The notes under the pieces were generated by a model that worked only from the letters and a program-made list of their open reading frames with translations, was not told the origin of the DNA and did no database searches. Source: Treponema sp. (GTDB lineage Bacteria > Spirochaetota > Spirochaetia > Treponematales > Treponemataceae). From it: a stretch of 8,111 nucleotides of DNA. Shown here in pieces: positions 1 to 6,128 of this stretch. Position 1 is the stretch's first letter; every line of letters starts with the position of its first letter. Location: the NCBI GenBank assembly GCA_017390125.1, contig JAFPCT010000119.1, positions 1 through 8,111 on the forward strand. The letters are read 5' to 3'. A program made the position numbers and the translations under genes.

Positions 1-1850
1 AAACAGTTTCAATTTCTGACCTTGCTAAGAAGATGAATCTCAAGGCTTCTGAAATTATCGGAAAATTGTTCTCAAGCTATGGTCAGATGGTTACAATCAA
101 CCAGTCGATTGACCGTGAGACAGCAGAACTTCTTGCCGGTGAATACGGTTGTGAAGTAAAGGTTGTTTCCCTCTATGATGAGACAGTAATCAAGGGTGAT
201 GAGGATATTGAGGAAAATATGATGCCTCGTCCGCCGATTGTTACTGTAATGGGTCACGTTGACCATGGTAAGACAAAAACTCTTGATGCAATCCGTAATG
301 CACATGTTGCAGAAGGAGAAGCCGGTGGAATTACACAGTCCATTGGTGCTTATTCTGTTACGACAGAAAAGGGTAAGATTACATTCCTTGATACACCGGG
401 ACATGAGGCATTTACAATGATGCGTGCCCGCGGTGCTCAGGTGACAGATATCGTTGTTCTTGTTGTTGCGGCTGATGACGGCGTTATGCCTCAGACTCTG
501 GAAGCTATTGCCCATGCAAAGGATGCAAAGGTTCCGATTATCGTAGCTGTGAACAAGATTGATAAACCGGAAGCAAATCCGGACCGTGTAAAGACTCAGC
601 TTTCTGAGCATGGACTTACACCGGAAGAATGGGGTGGAGACACTCAGTACGTTAATATTTCTGCAAAGCAGAGAATGGGTATTGATGACCTTCTTGACGC
701 CATCCTTCTTCAGGCTGAAATGCTTGAGCTTAAGGCAACTTATGATTGCCGTGCAGAAGGTAAGATTCTTGAAAGCCGCATTGACCAGGGACGTGGTGTT
801 GTCTCAACAGTTATCGTTCAGCGCGGTACATTGAAGCAGGGTGATCCGTTTGTTGCCGGAATATATTCAGGCCGCGTTCGTGCCATGTTTGATGACCGCG
901 GAAAGCGCATTCAGGAAGCAGGTCCTTCCATTCCTGTAGAAGTTCTCGGTATGGAAGAGATGCCGAATGCCGGTGATCCGTTCCAGGTTACAGAGGATGA
1001 CAAGGAAGCAAGGGCAATTGCGACAAAGCGTCAGGAATTGAAGCGCTTTGAAGCTGCCAAAGCCGTTAAGAAGACAACACTTGAGTCTCTTTACTCTGAT
1101 ATTGCTGCAAGCGAAGTTAAGGAACTCAAGGTTATCATCAAAGCTGACCTTCAGGGTTCTGCGGAAGCTCTCAAGACAAGTCTTGAGAAACTTTCTACAA
1201 AAGACATCCGCTTGAACGTAATCCACAGCTCAGCCGGTGCAATCAACGAATCTGACGTTACGCTTGCTGCTGCAGACTCAAATGCAATCATCATCGGATT
1301 CAATGTTCGTCCTACTCCGAAGGCAAAACTCCTTGCCGATACAGAAAAGGTCGACATCAGAAAATACAACATCATCTACAAGTGTGTTGAGGAAATCCAG
1401 GCTGCTATGGAAGGTATGCTTGCTCCGGATACAAAGGAACAGGTTATCGGAAGCGTGGAAGTTCGAGACACATTCAAGGTTCCGAAAGTTGGTACTATTG
1501 CCGGATGTTACGTTACAGACGGTATTGTTAAGCGCAACGGCCTCGTAAACCTTGTTCGCGATGGTGTAGTTAAATTCACAGGCAAGATTGCTTCCCTCAA
1601 GCGTTTCAAGGACGACGCGAAGGAAGTTGCAGCCGGATTTGAATGTGGTTTGAGCCTTGAAAACTGGCAGGACATTCAGATCGGAGATACAATGGAAGTG
1701 TTCGAATACATTGAAGTTGCACGAAAACTCGGTGACGAGCTCCATGATGACCGCGCTGAAAACGAAAGAAAGGCAAAGGCTGCTGCAAAAGCAAAAAAAG
1801 CTGCAAAGCAGAAGGACAGGGGAACTATGTTTCCGGGAGATGCTGAATAA
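1..1850 (+). CDS. infB: Translation initiation factor IF-2, 5'-truncated by the window edge
   Basis: IF-2 is the cytoplasmic GTPase that brings initiator fMet-tRNA to the 30S subunit and promotes 50S joining. The reading frame is already open at base 3 and reads through codons typical of the IF-2 N-terminal domain (TVSISDLAKKMNLKASEIIG), so the true start lies upstream and the ATG at 33 is internal. Counting from that ATG, the G-domain motifs are all intact: G1 GHVDHGKT at 74-81, G3 DTPGHEAF at 120-127, G4 NKID at 174-177 and SAK at 210-212. Domain-2 and C-terminal fMet-tRNA-binding regions follow, with a family-like end near IGDTMEVFEYIEVARKL. About 38 further residues, rich in Ala, Lys and Glu, extend past the point where IF-2 proteins normally stop. 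The stop TAA (1848-1850) overlaps the rbfA ATG by one base. The family call is near certain; the N-terminus cannot be judged here. Confidence 0.97.
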   Translation, partial: TVSISDLAKKMNLKASEIIGKLFSSYGQMVTINQSIDRETAELLAGEYGCEVKVVSLYDETVIKGDEDIEENMMPRPPIVTVMGHVDHGKTKTLDAIRNAHVAEGEAGGITQSIGAYSVTTEKGKITFLDTPGHEAFTMMRARGAQVTDIVVLVVAADDGVMPQTLEAIAHAKDAKVPIIVAVNKIDKPEANPDRVKTQLSEHGLTPEEWGGDTQYVNISAKQRMGIDDLLDAILLQAEMLELKATYDCRAEGKILESRIDQGRGVVSTVIVQRGTLKQGDPFVAGIYSGRVRAMFDDRGKRIQEAGPSIPVEVLGMEEMPNAGDPFQVTEDDKEARAIATKRQELKRFEAAKAVKKTTLESLYSDIAASEVKELKVIIKADLQGSAEALKTSLEKLSTKDIRLNVIHSSAGAINESDVTLAAADSNAIIIGFNVRPTPKAKLLADTEKVDIRKYNIIYKCVEEIQAAMEGMLAPDTKEQVIGSVEVRDTFKVPKVGTIAGCYVTDGIVKRNGLVNLVRDGVVKFTGKIASLKRFKDDAKEVAAGFECGLSLENWQDIQIGDTMEVFEYIEVARKLGDELHDDRAENERKAKAAAKAKKAAKQKDRGTMFPGDAE

Positions 1851-2284
1851 TGGGTCAGTACCGGATGGAACGCCTGAACGTTCTGCTTCGTGATGAAATT
1901 TCAAATCTGATTCTCCGCGGTGAAATTCGTGATCCGCGGGTTACCGGAAGAAAAGGGGGTGCAGCCGCAAGGACAGAGCTCGCTCCTTTCCTTTCGATAA
2001 ACAGAGTTGAAGTAAGTCAGGATTTGAGCTACGCAAAAATATATGTTTCCAGTTTTGCAAGTGACGCAATGCTGGAAAAGGGCGTTGACGGACTGAATAA
2101 TGCCGCCGGCTTCATTCAGTCTTCAATCGCAAAGAAACTCCGCATCCGAAAATTTCCTAAATTCACTTTCGTAGTTGATTCAGGAATGAAGGACGGATTC
2201 CGCATGATTCAAAAACTTAATGCCCTTGAGGAAGAATCCAAGTCTTTGGAAACATCTTCAGAGGCTGGTACGGAAGAAGAATAG
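1850..2284 (+). CDS. rbfA: 30S ribosome-binding factor RbfA
   Basis: RbfA binds the pre-30S subunit and assists 16S rRNA 5'-end maturation and late 30S assembly. The 144-residue product carries the family signatures: YRMERLNVLLRDEIS at the N-terminus, DPRVTG at 28-33, VEVSQDLSYAKIYVSSF at 53-69, and the KH-like AAG kink at 85-87 followed by GFIQSSIAKKLRIRKFPKFTF. Two oddities make it longer than the usual ~120 residues. One is an Ala/Arg/Gly-rich insertion (about residues 34-46) between the DPR motif and the first long strand. The other is an acidic Ser/Glu tail after residue 125. Its ATG shares one base with the infB stop (TAATG), and a GGAG lies 10 nt upstream inside infB, so translation is probably coupled. 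The position between infB and truB supports the call independently. Confidence 0.93.
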   Translation: MGQYRMERLNVLLRDEISNLILRGEIRDPRVTGRKGGAAARTELAPFLSINRVEVSQDLSYAKIYVSSFASDAMLEKGVDGLNNAAGFIQSSIAKKLRIRKFPKFTFVVDSGMKDGFRMIQKLNALEEESKSLETSSEAGTEEE

Positions 2285-2289
2285 TTCTC

Positions 2290-3366
2290 ATGGGCAATTT
2301 TTCCGTATCAAATGACAGGATAGTTTTGTTCGCAAAACCTCCTGCCATTACAAGTTTTTCTTCTCTATTCACAATCAAACATGCTTTTCAAACTCATAAA
2401 GTAGGGCATACCGGCACACTGGACAGCTTTGCAAGCGGTCTTCTTGTGGTGTGCTGCGGATCCCTTACCCGTCTTGCGGGCCGGATTACAGAATTCAACA
2501 AAACATATGAAGCCGTAATTAAATTTGGCGAGGAAACTGACACCCTTGAATGCACTGGTAATGTCGTCAGGACGGCTCCTCTTCCAACTCTTGAAGAATT
2601 GAATGAAGGACTTTCGGCCTTTACCGGTCAGATTATGCAGAAACCGCCTTTGTTCAGTGCCCTTCATGTAAACGGACAGAGGGCAAGTGATGCCGCAAGA
2701 AGCGGAAAAACTGTTGACATTCCCTCTCGGCCTGTAACTGTTTTTTCTTCTAAACTGCTGGAAGTCCGGCTTTCGGAAACGCAGGACGGCGAAAAATATG
2801 TGGAAAGCGCCAGAGTGTCTTTCAGCGTCTCAAAAGGAACGTATATACGCTCCCTTGCCCGGGATATTGCCCTGTACTGCGGAAGTGCTGGTTATTTGGT
2901 TGGCTTGAGGCGAACTCAGGTCGGGAATTTTAAGCTTGAGGACGCAGCGGGCTCTGCCAGGCTTTCTGAGTTTACTATTGAAAATGCTTTTAAAGACGCT
3001 GAATATACTCTTCAGAAAGAAAAACAGATGTCGCTTGAAAAGATTCAAAAAAAAGACGGTAAAATAAAAAAAGAAAAGGTACCGTTTTCAGAGGAAGAGC
3101 TTTCTTTGCAGGCAGAAACTGTTCAAAAGTCAGTTGAAATGAGTCAGGAAATTGCAGCCCTCTGCGGTTTCAGAAATTTGGTAATAAAGAACGAGGCGCT
3201 TGCTCTTTTTAAAAACGGAGCAAAACTTCACAGCTCATGGTTTTCTGTTTCTCCTTTTGAAGTGGAGGAGCAGTTTGCCGCAATTTTTACTGAAGAAAAT
3301 CATTTTGCAGGTATGCTTGAAAAAGGTGAGAACGGATATTTCAAGTACAGTTTTGTCGTTCACTGA
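2290..3366 (+). CDS. truB: tRNA pseudouridine(55) synthase TruB
   Basis: TruB isomerises U55 to pseudouridine in the T-loop of elongator tRNAs. The 358-residue product shows the family motifs in order: the KPPAITS-like segment at 16-22, the catalytic motif GHTGTLDSFASGLL with the nucleophile Asp45, KTYEA with Tyr73, FGEETDT at 79-85, QKPPLFSALHVNG at 117-129 and KGTYIRSLARDI at 182-193. It is longer than typical ~300-residue TruB. After the catalytic core a strongly charged, Lys/Glu-rich linker (about 241-270) leads to a C-terminal segment (about 291-358) resembling the small PUA-like RNA-binding domain, with FKNGAKL and FAAIF strands. The gene starts 5 bases after the rbfA stop, with a GGAAGAAGAA purine stretch upstream, so it is very likely in the same operon. 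It converges with the lipoprotein gene 21 bp beyond its TGA. Confidence 0.95.
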   Translation: MGNFSVSNDRIVLFAKPPAITSFSSLFTIKHAFQTHKVGHTGTLDSFASGLLVVCCGSLTRLAGRITEFNKTYEAVIKFGEETDTLECTGNVVRTAPLPTLEELNEGLSAFTGQIMQKPPLFSALHVNGQRASDAARSGKTVDIPSRPVTVFSSKLLEVRLSETQDGEKYVESARVSFSVSKGTYIRSLARDIALYCGSAGYLVGLRRTQVGNFKLEDAAGSARLSEFTIENAFKDAEYTLQKEKQMSLEKIQKKDGKIKKEKVPFSEEELSLQAETVQKSVEMSQEIAALCGFRNLVIKNEALALFKNGAKLHSSWFSVSPFEVEEQFAAIFTEENHFAGMLEKGENGYFKYSFVVH

Positions 3367-3387
3367 CATTTAACCGTAAAGACTGGT

Positions 3388-4359
3388 TCAGAAACCTGTA
3401 ATGGTCTTGAATTTTCCCCATATTTTGTGATTCTGGTACGCAGTAAGCGAAGCCTGAGGAACATTCAGGGTAATGTCGTAATAGAAATCCTTTGTCTCGC
3501 TGTTCTCAGAGGAAGTAATTTCCTTGTATTTGAACGATGATTTGTCTACTGCAGGCGGTGTCTTTGCCTTCAGCATTATGGTTCGTATTGAAGCGGACTG
3601 TTCAAATGCAGTTTCCCCTATGTTTGCCATATTTTCTCCGATTACCAGGCTTGTGATGCCGGAGCAGTCTTCGAAAGCGGATGGATTTATGTAGGTAAGC
3701 CCGTTTCCTATATTGAGTGAGGTAATTCCGGAACAGTCTTCAAAGGCTGAGCTTTCTATTGATTTAATGTTGTCAGGGATTGTAAGGGTTTTCAATGCCG
3801 TGCAGCCGGTAAATGCACCGTTTTTTATTGTATGAACGCCCTTGCCGAAATCAACGGACTCAAGGGAAGTGCACAACGTGAATGCAAGGTCCTGGATGAT
3901 CGTTATGCTGTCCGGAATGGTGATTGACTTGAGCATGACGCAGCCTGTAAACATAGGACAGATTACCATGCTTTTCGGAAGTTTTATTGTCTCAAGAAGT
4001 ATTGCTCCGCTGAAGGTGTCTACGACCATAACGGTGTCCGGCAGCGTGATGTAAGTAAGTTCTGCAATGTTTGAGACGTCAGCAAGTTTTACGCGGATGA
4101 CGTCGTACCCCATAATCTGAGAAGGTACTATGAGCCATGAAGGAATCTTGTCGTAGAAAACTACAGCACCTTCCTTGCCGTTTATGTATTCTGTCTCCAG
4201 CTTTGCGCTTGCCTTGAAGTTGTTTCCGTAGGTAATGCTGGTGCTTCCCATATCGCATGAAAAAAGTATCAGGGAAGAAAATGCAGAGAGAATCAATAAA
4301 AAGTGTCTGAAAGATATGAAATGCTTTTCAGAAGCGTCAGATTTTCCAAGGAATCGCAA
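3388..4359 (-). CDS. BspA-like leucine-rich-repeat lipoprotein
   Basis: A predicted envelope lipoprotein of 323 residues. The N-terminus has a long n-region, a hydrophobic stretch (LLILSAFSSLILF, 21-33) and a lipobox LFS-Cys35. Residues ~100-263 are about seven 23-residue repeats of the BspA/LRR_5 type (consensus ITIPDSITxIxxxAFxxCTSLESV). The C-terminal LNVPQASLTAYQN..WGKFKTITGF is a common ending of this family. The start is TTG, not ATG: a good AGGAG ends 6 bases upstream and there is no usable ATG before the lipobox. It overlaps the upstream barrel gene by 23 bases, so the two are likely co-transcribed and translationally coupled. Family members in oral treponemes and Tannerella (LrrA, BspA) mediate adhesion to host proteins or other bacteria. 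A surface-adhesion role here is inference from the family. The ligand is unknown. Confidence 0.85.
   Translation of the reverse strand: MRFLGKSDASEKHFISFRHFLLILSAFSSLILFSCDMGSTSITYGNNFKASAKLETEYINGKEGAVVFYDKIPSWLIVPSQIMGYDVIRVKLADVSNIAELTYITLPDTVMVVDTFSGAILLETIKLPKSMVICPMFTGCVMLKSITIPDSITIIQDLAFTLCTSLESVDFGKGVHTIKNGAFTGCTALKTLTIPDNIKSIESSAFEDCSGITSLNIGNGLTYINPSAFEDCSGITSLVIGENMANIGETAFEQSASIRTIMLKAKTPPAVDKSSFKYKEITSSENSETKDFYYDITLNVPQASLTAYQNHKIWGKFKTITGF
3613..3750 (-). repeat. Two adjacent near-identical LRR units (2 x 69 bp) in the lipoprotein gene
   Basis: Residues 204-226 and 227-249 of the LRR lipoprotein are adjacent 23-residue units whose first 12 residues are identical (SAFEDCSGITSL). 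At DNA level the copies lie at 3682-3750 and 3613-3681, offset by exactly 69 bp. The shared core (GACTG..CC, TTTGAAGAC-like) differs mainly at third codon positions, and the second halves of the units have diverged. This looks like a duplication of one repeat unit more recent than the others in the array, or gene conversion between neighbours. Confidence 0.75.
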
Positions 4360-4954
4360 AGTTCACTCCTATATTGAAATCGCTTGGATAGAGCCACTGG
4401 GTTTCCGTGTTCGTAGTCAGAATCCATCGGTGAGGGGTAAAAGAGTATTCAAAGAATACTGATATGTAGTCGTTTATCGAATAGTCCAATCCTGCATTCA
4501 GCTCATAACCATAGGAGTGGACTATTTCTGTTGTGCGTATGAAATTCGTGGTCTCTTCCTTGAAGTACCAGCACTGGTAGAAGCCGCCGCCTGCATAAAC
4601 CATGAAATTCCAGATGTAGTAGCCGAAATTGAAGTTCGGCAGTGAAAGGGAAAGCTTCTTCATTCCGTCGTCCGCATAGTTGGAAATGGAAACCGCAAGT
4701 GATGAAGCCAGTGAAAATTTTGCAAAGACACCTTCTGCTATGTCTATCTTGAGTTTTGCCTGGGGAGAGGAGCGTTCCTGATCTGAAGAATATCCTCCTG
4801 AAAGTCCGATGTTTGTGTATACGGCAGTTTCCTTGTCTGCGAAAAGAGGATTCCTTTTCCCGGGCTTCATGCCTTCTGGGGGAAGTTCCTGTGCCGCGGC
4901 ATAAAAAGAGAGGATGAAAAGGAATGTCGGAATAAGAAAACGTCTCAGTTTCAT
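4337..4954 (-). CDS. Predicted outer-membrane beta-barrel protein (hypothetical)
   Basis: I do not recognise a named family. The 205-residue product begins with a clear Sec signal peptide (MKLRRFLIPTFLFILSFYAA, cleavage likely after Ala21 before QELPPEG). The mature part alternates short aromatic/hydrophobic strands with polar turns: YTNIGLSGGYSSD, AKLKIDIAEGVFAKFSLASSLAVSIS, LSLPNFNFGYYIWNFMVYAGGGFY, YGYELNAGLDYSINDYISVFFEYSFTP and FNIGVNFAIPW. This is the pattern of a small (probably 8-10-strand) outer-membrane barrel. The last residues WKI are less aromatic than a classical C-terminal Phe signal. It is first in a two-gene unit with the LRR lipoprotein and has its own strong promoter. No obvious Shine-Dalgarno precedes the ATG at 4954. 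A role as partner or anchor for the lipoprotein is only an inference from the gene overlap. Confidence 0.75.
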   Translation of the reverse strand: MKLRRFLIPTFLFILSFYAAAQELPPEGMKPGKRNPLFADKETAVYTNIGLSGGYSSDQERSSPQAKLKIDIAEGVFAKFSLASSLAVSISNYADDGMKKLSLSLPNFNFGYYIWNFMVYAGGGFYQCWYFKEETTNFIRTTEIVHSYGYELNAGLDYSINDYISVFFEYSFTPHRWILTTNTETQWLYPSDFNIGVNFAIPWKI

Positions 4955-4990
4955 GTTATATGGACAGCGTCAGTGCTGAAAACTTACTTC

Positions 4991-5019
4991 ATTATATAAG
5001 TTAGAATATTATTGTTCAA
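4991..5019 (-). promoter_or_regulatory. Sigma-70-like promoter for the barrel/LRR-lipoprotein unit
   Basis: On the minus strand a TTGAAC -35 (5019-5014) and a perfect TATAAT -10 (4996-4991) are separated by the ideal 17 bp. Transcription would start near 4984, giving a leader of about 30 nt before the ATG at 4954. It is divergent from the bactofilin promoter. Confidence 0.65.
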
Positions 5020-5060
5020 TCAAATCACCTGTAAATGTTATCCTTCTCATGTAATAGAAA

Positions 5061-5090
5061 TTGACTTACATTTGAGTAATAGGGTAAAAT
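5061..5090 (+). promoter_or_regulatory. Sigma-70-like promoter for the bactofilin operon, abutting the start codon
   Basis: TTGACT (5061-5066, 5 of 6 to consensus) and TAAAAT (5085-5090, 5 of 6) are spaced by 18 bp. The expected start site, 6-7 nt after the -10, falls at about 5096-5097, which is the first base of the bactofilin ATG. The mRNA could therefore be leaderless. The only SD-like sequence, AGGG at 5081-5084, lies within the promoter and 12 nt from the ATG. Confidence 0.55.
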
Positions 5091-5096
5091 GAAAGT

Positions 5097-5462
5097 ATGT
5101 TTGATGTAAAAGAGTCTGATTTTTTTGACCTTGAAGACGAAGCTTTTGATACAGTTATGGAACCAGGCATCAAATTTACTGGAAATATAAAATTTGTAAA
5201 GCCATTCATGATTCGATGCAACGTAAATGGAAAAATTGATGCCACCAGTGACCTTGTTATTGATTCTCAGGCGGAAGTTAATGCTGACATTAATGCCGCA
5301 AGAGTTCTTATAAAAGGTGTGGTTCACGGTAATGTGAATGCAAAGGATTTGATTTTCATTACTTCCAGCGGAACTGTAGACGGTGACATTTCATCAAAAA
5401 AAGTTGTGCTTGAACCTGGCAGTTCTTTTGCCGGAAGATGTACAATGATTAGGGAAAACTGA
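5097..5462 (+). CDS. Bactofilin family (polymer-forming cytoskeletal) protein
   Basis: Bactofilins are bacterial proteins that self-assemble without nucleotide into beta-helical filaments and help set cell shape or localise wall enzymes. This 121-residue protein has a short acidic N-terminal tail (1-22) and then the continuous six-residue-periodic beta-helix: GIKFTGNIKFVKPFMIRCNVNGKI (24-47), then AEVNADINAARVLIKGVVHGNV (59-80), then SGTVDGDISSKKVVLEPGSSF (91-111). It closes with the family-typical FAGRCTM. Size fits small bactofilins. There are no membrane segments, so it is cytosolic or peripheral to the inner membrane. The ATG at 5097 follows directly after the -10 of its promoter. The next gene begins one base after its TGA, so it heads an operon with the TPR protein and mtaB. 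In a spiral-shaped spirochaete a cell-shape role is plausible, but that is inference. Confidence 0.88.
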   Translation: MFDVKESDFFDLEDEAFDTVMEPGIKFTGNIKFVKPFMIRCNVNGKIDATSDLVIDSQAEVNADINAARVLIKGVVHGNVNAKDLIFITSSGTVDGDISSKKVVLEPGSSFAGRCTMIREN

Positions 5463-5463
5463 T

Positions 5464-6105
5464 ATGACTGCAAGCTTTAAAAAAAATTTTGTTGCTTTAT
5501 CTTTGATTTCTTTGTCTGTCTTTTCTTCTTTTGCCCAGAGTGTCCTTAAGCAGGATGCACTTGTGCTTTACAACAACGGCCGTTATCCGGAAGCTGTTGC
5601 TGTATGTGAGCAGGAAATTCAGGAAAATCCTAAACGGGTGGAATCTTATGTTGTAATGTGCTGGGCCCTTGTACGAAACCGTCAGTATTCGGAAGCAGAG
5701 CAGCGCGCTCTTGCCGGTCTGACCGTAAGCCCTTATGACCTGCGTCTTACAGAACTTCTTGGGGAAGCCCGTTACTATCTTGGAAAAAACAACGGTGCCA
5801 TGGAACAGTTCCAGAAATATGTTGCGAATGCTCCTGAAAGCGGAAGCCGCGTTGGTACGGCCTACTATTTCATGGGTGAAATTTACATCCGGCAGGCCCG
5901 CTATCAGCATGCGGACATTGCTCTTTCTGCAGCTGTAAGAAAGGAGCCGCTCCTTGAAAAATGGTGGGTGCGCCTTGGGTATGCCCGTGAGATGGCCGGA
6001 AATTATTATGAATCTGTTGAGGCATATGATGAGGCTCTCCGCTTGAATTCATCTTCTGTTGATGCAGAACGGGGAAGAACCAGAGTTTCTGCAAAACTTC
6101 AGTAA
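5464..6105 (+). CDS. Secreted/periplasmic tetratricopeptide-repeat protein
   Basis: A 213-residue protein with a Sec signal peptide (KKNFVALSLISLSVFSSFA, cleavage likely after Ala24 before QSV). No Cys sits at the cleavage site, so it is probably not a lipoprotein. The mature part is made almost entirely of TPR-type helical hairpins, at about 27-57 (ALVLYNNGRYPEAVAVCEQEIQ), 60-91, 94-125 (LLGEARYYLGKNNGAMEQFQKYV), 131-162 and 165-196 (LGYAREMAGNYYESVEAYDEAL). TPR arrays are protein-protein scaffolds, and no enzymatic motif is visible. The start ATG lies one base after the bactofilin TGA, with AGGGA 8 nt upstream at the end of the bactofilin gene, so the two are tightly coupled. This suggests a shared envelope function, perhaps the TPR protein acting on the periplasmic side of bactofilin-directed wall organisation. 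That link is inference. Confidence 0.83.
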   Translation: MTASFKKNFVALSLISLSVFSSFAQSVLKQDALVLYNNGRYPEAVAVCEQEIQENPKRVESYVVMCWALVRNRQYSEAEQRALAGLTVSPYDLRLTELLGEARYYLGKNNGAMEQFQKYVANAPESGSRVGTAYYFMGEIYIRQARYQHADIALSAAVRKEPLLEKWWVRLGYAREMAGNYYESVEAYDEALRLNSSSVDAERGRTRVSAKLQ

Positions 6106-6128
6106 CTCCTTTAATATTTGAGAAAAAA

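Larger units (their letters stand above)
4955..5096. promoter_or_regulatory. Divergent intergenic region between the barrel gene and bactofilin
   Basis: This 142-bp AT-rich stretch separates the barrel/lipoprotein unit from the bactofilin operon and carries the two opposed sigma-70-like promoters described separately. Their -35 elements are about 42 bp apart, close enough for one regulator to affect both. I see no convincing operator palindrome, riboswitch or small ORF between them. Confidence 0.6.

Noticed and set aside
72..611. Minus-strand open frame of 179 codons antisense to the IF-2 G domain
   Set aside because: Composition (many Cys, Asn, His) is typical of an antisense shadow. It is opposite the conserved GTPase motifs and there is no convincing start signal.
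1278..1904. Minus-strand open frame of 208 codons antisense to infB
   Set aside because: It lies opposite a certain gene, is rich in Cys, Phe, Ser and Asn as expected for the antisense of Lys/Glu/Ala-rich codons, and has no family signature.
3367..3410. Possible bidirectional terminator between truB and the LRR lipoprotein gene
   Set aside because: Only 21 bp separate the stops. The best pairings (GGTT/AACC, and AAGAC/GTCTT with bulges) are short and lack a good T-run on either strand.
3842..4462. Plus-strand frames at 3842-4054 and 4235-4462
   Set aside because: Both are antisense to the LRR lipoprotein and barrel genes, which have clear signal peptides and repeats. The plus-strand products show no features.
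5025..5327. Minus-strand frame of 100 codons over the start of bactofilin
   Set aside because: It is antisense to a well-supported bactofilin and its promoter, with no protein family features.
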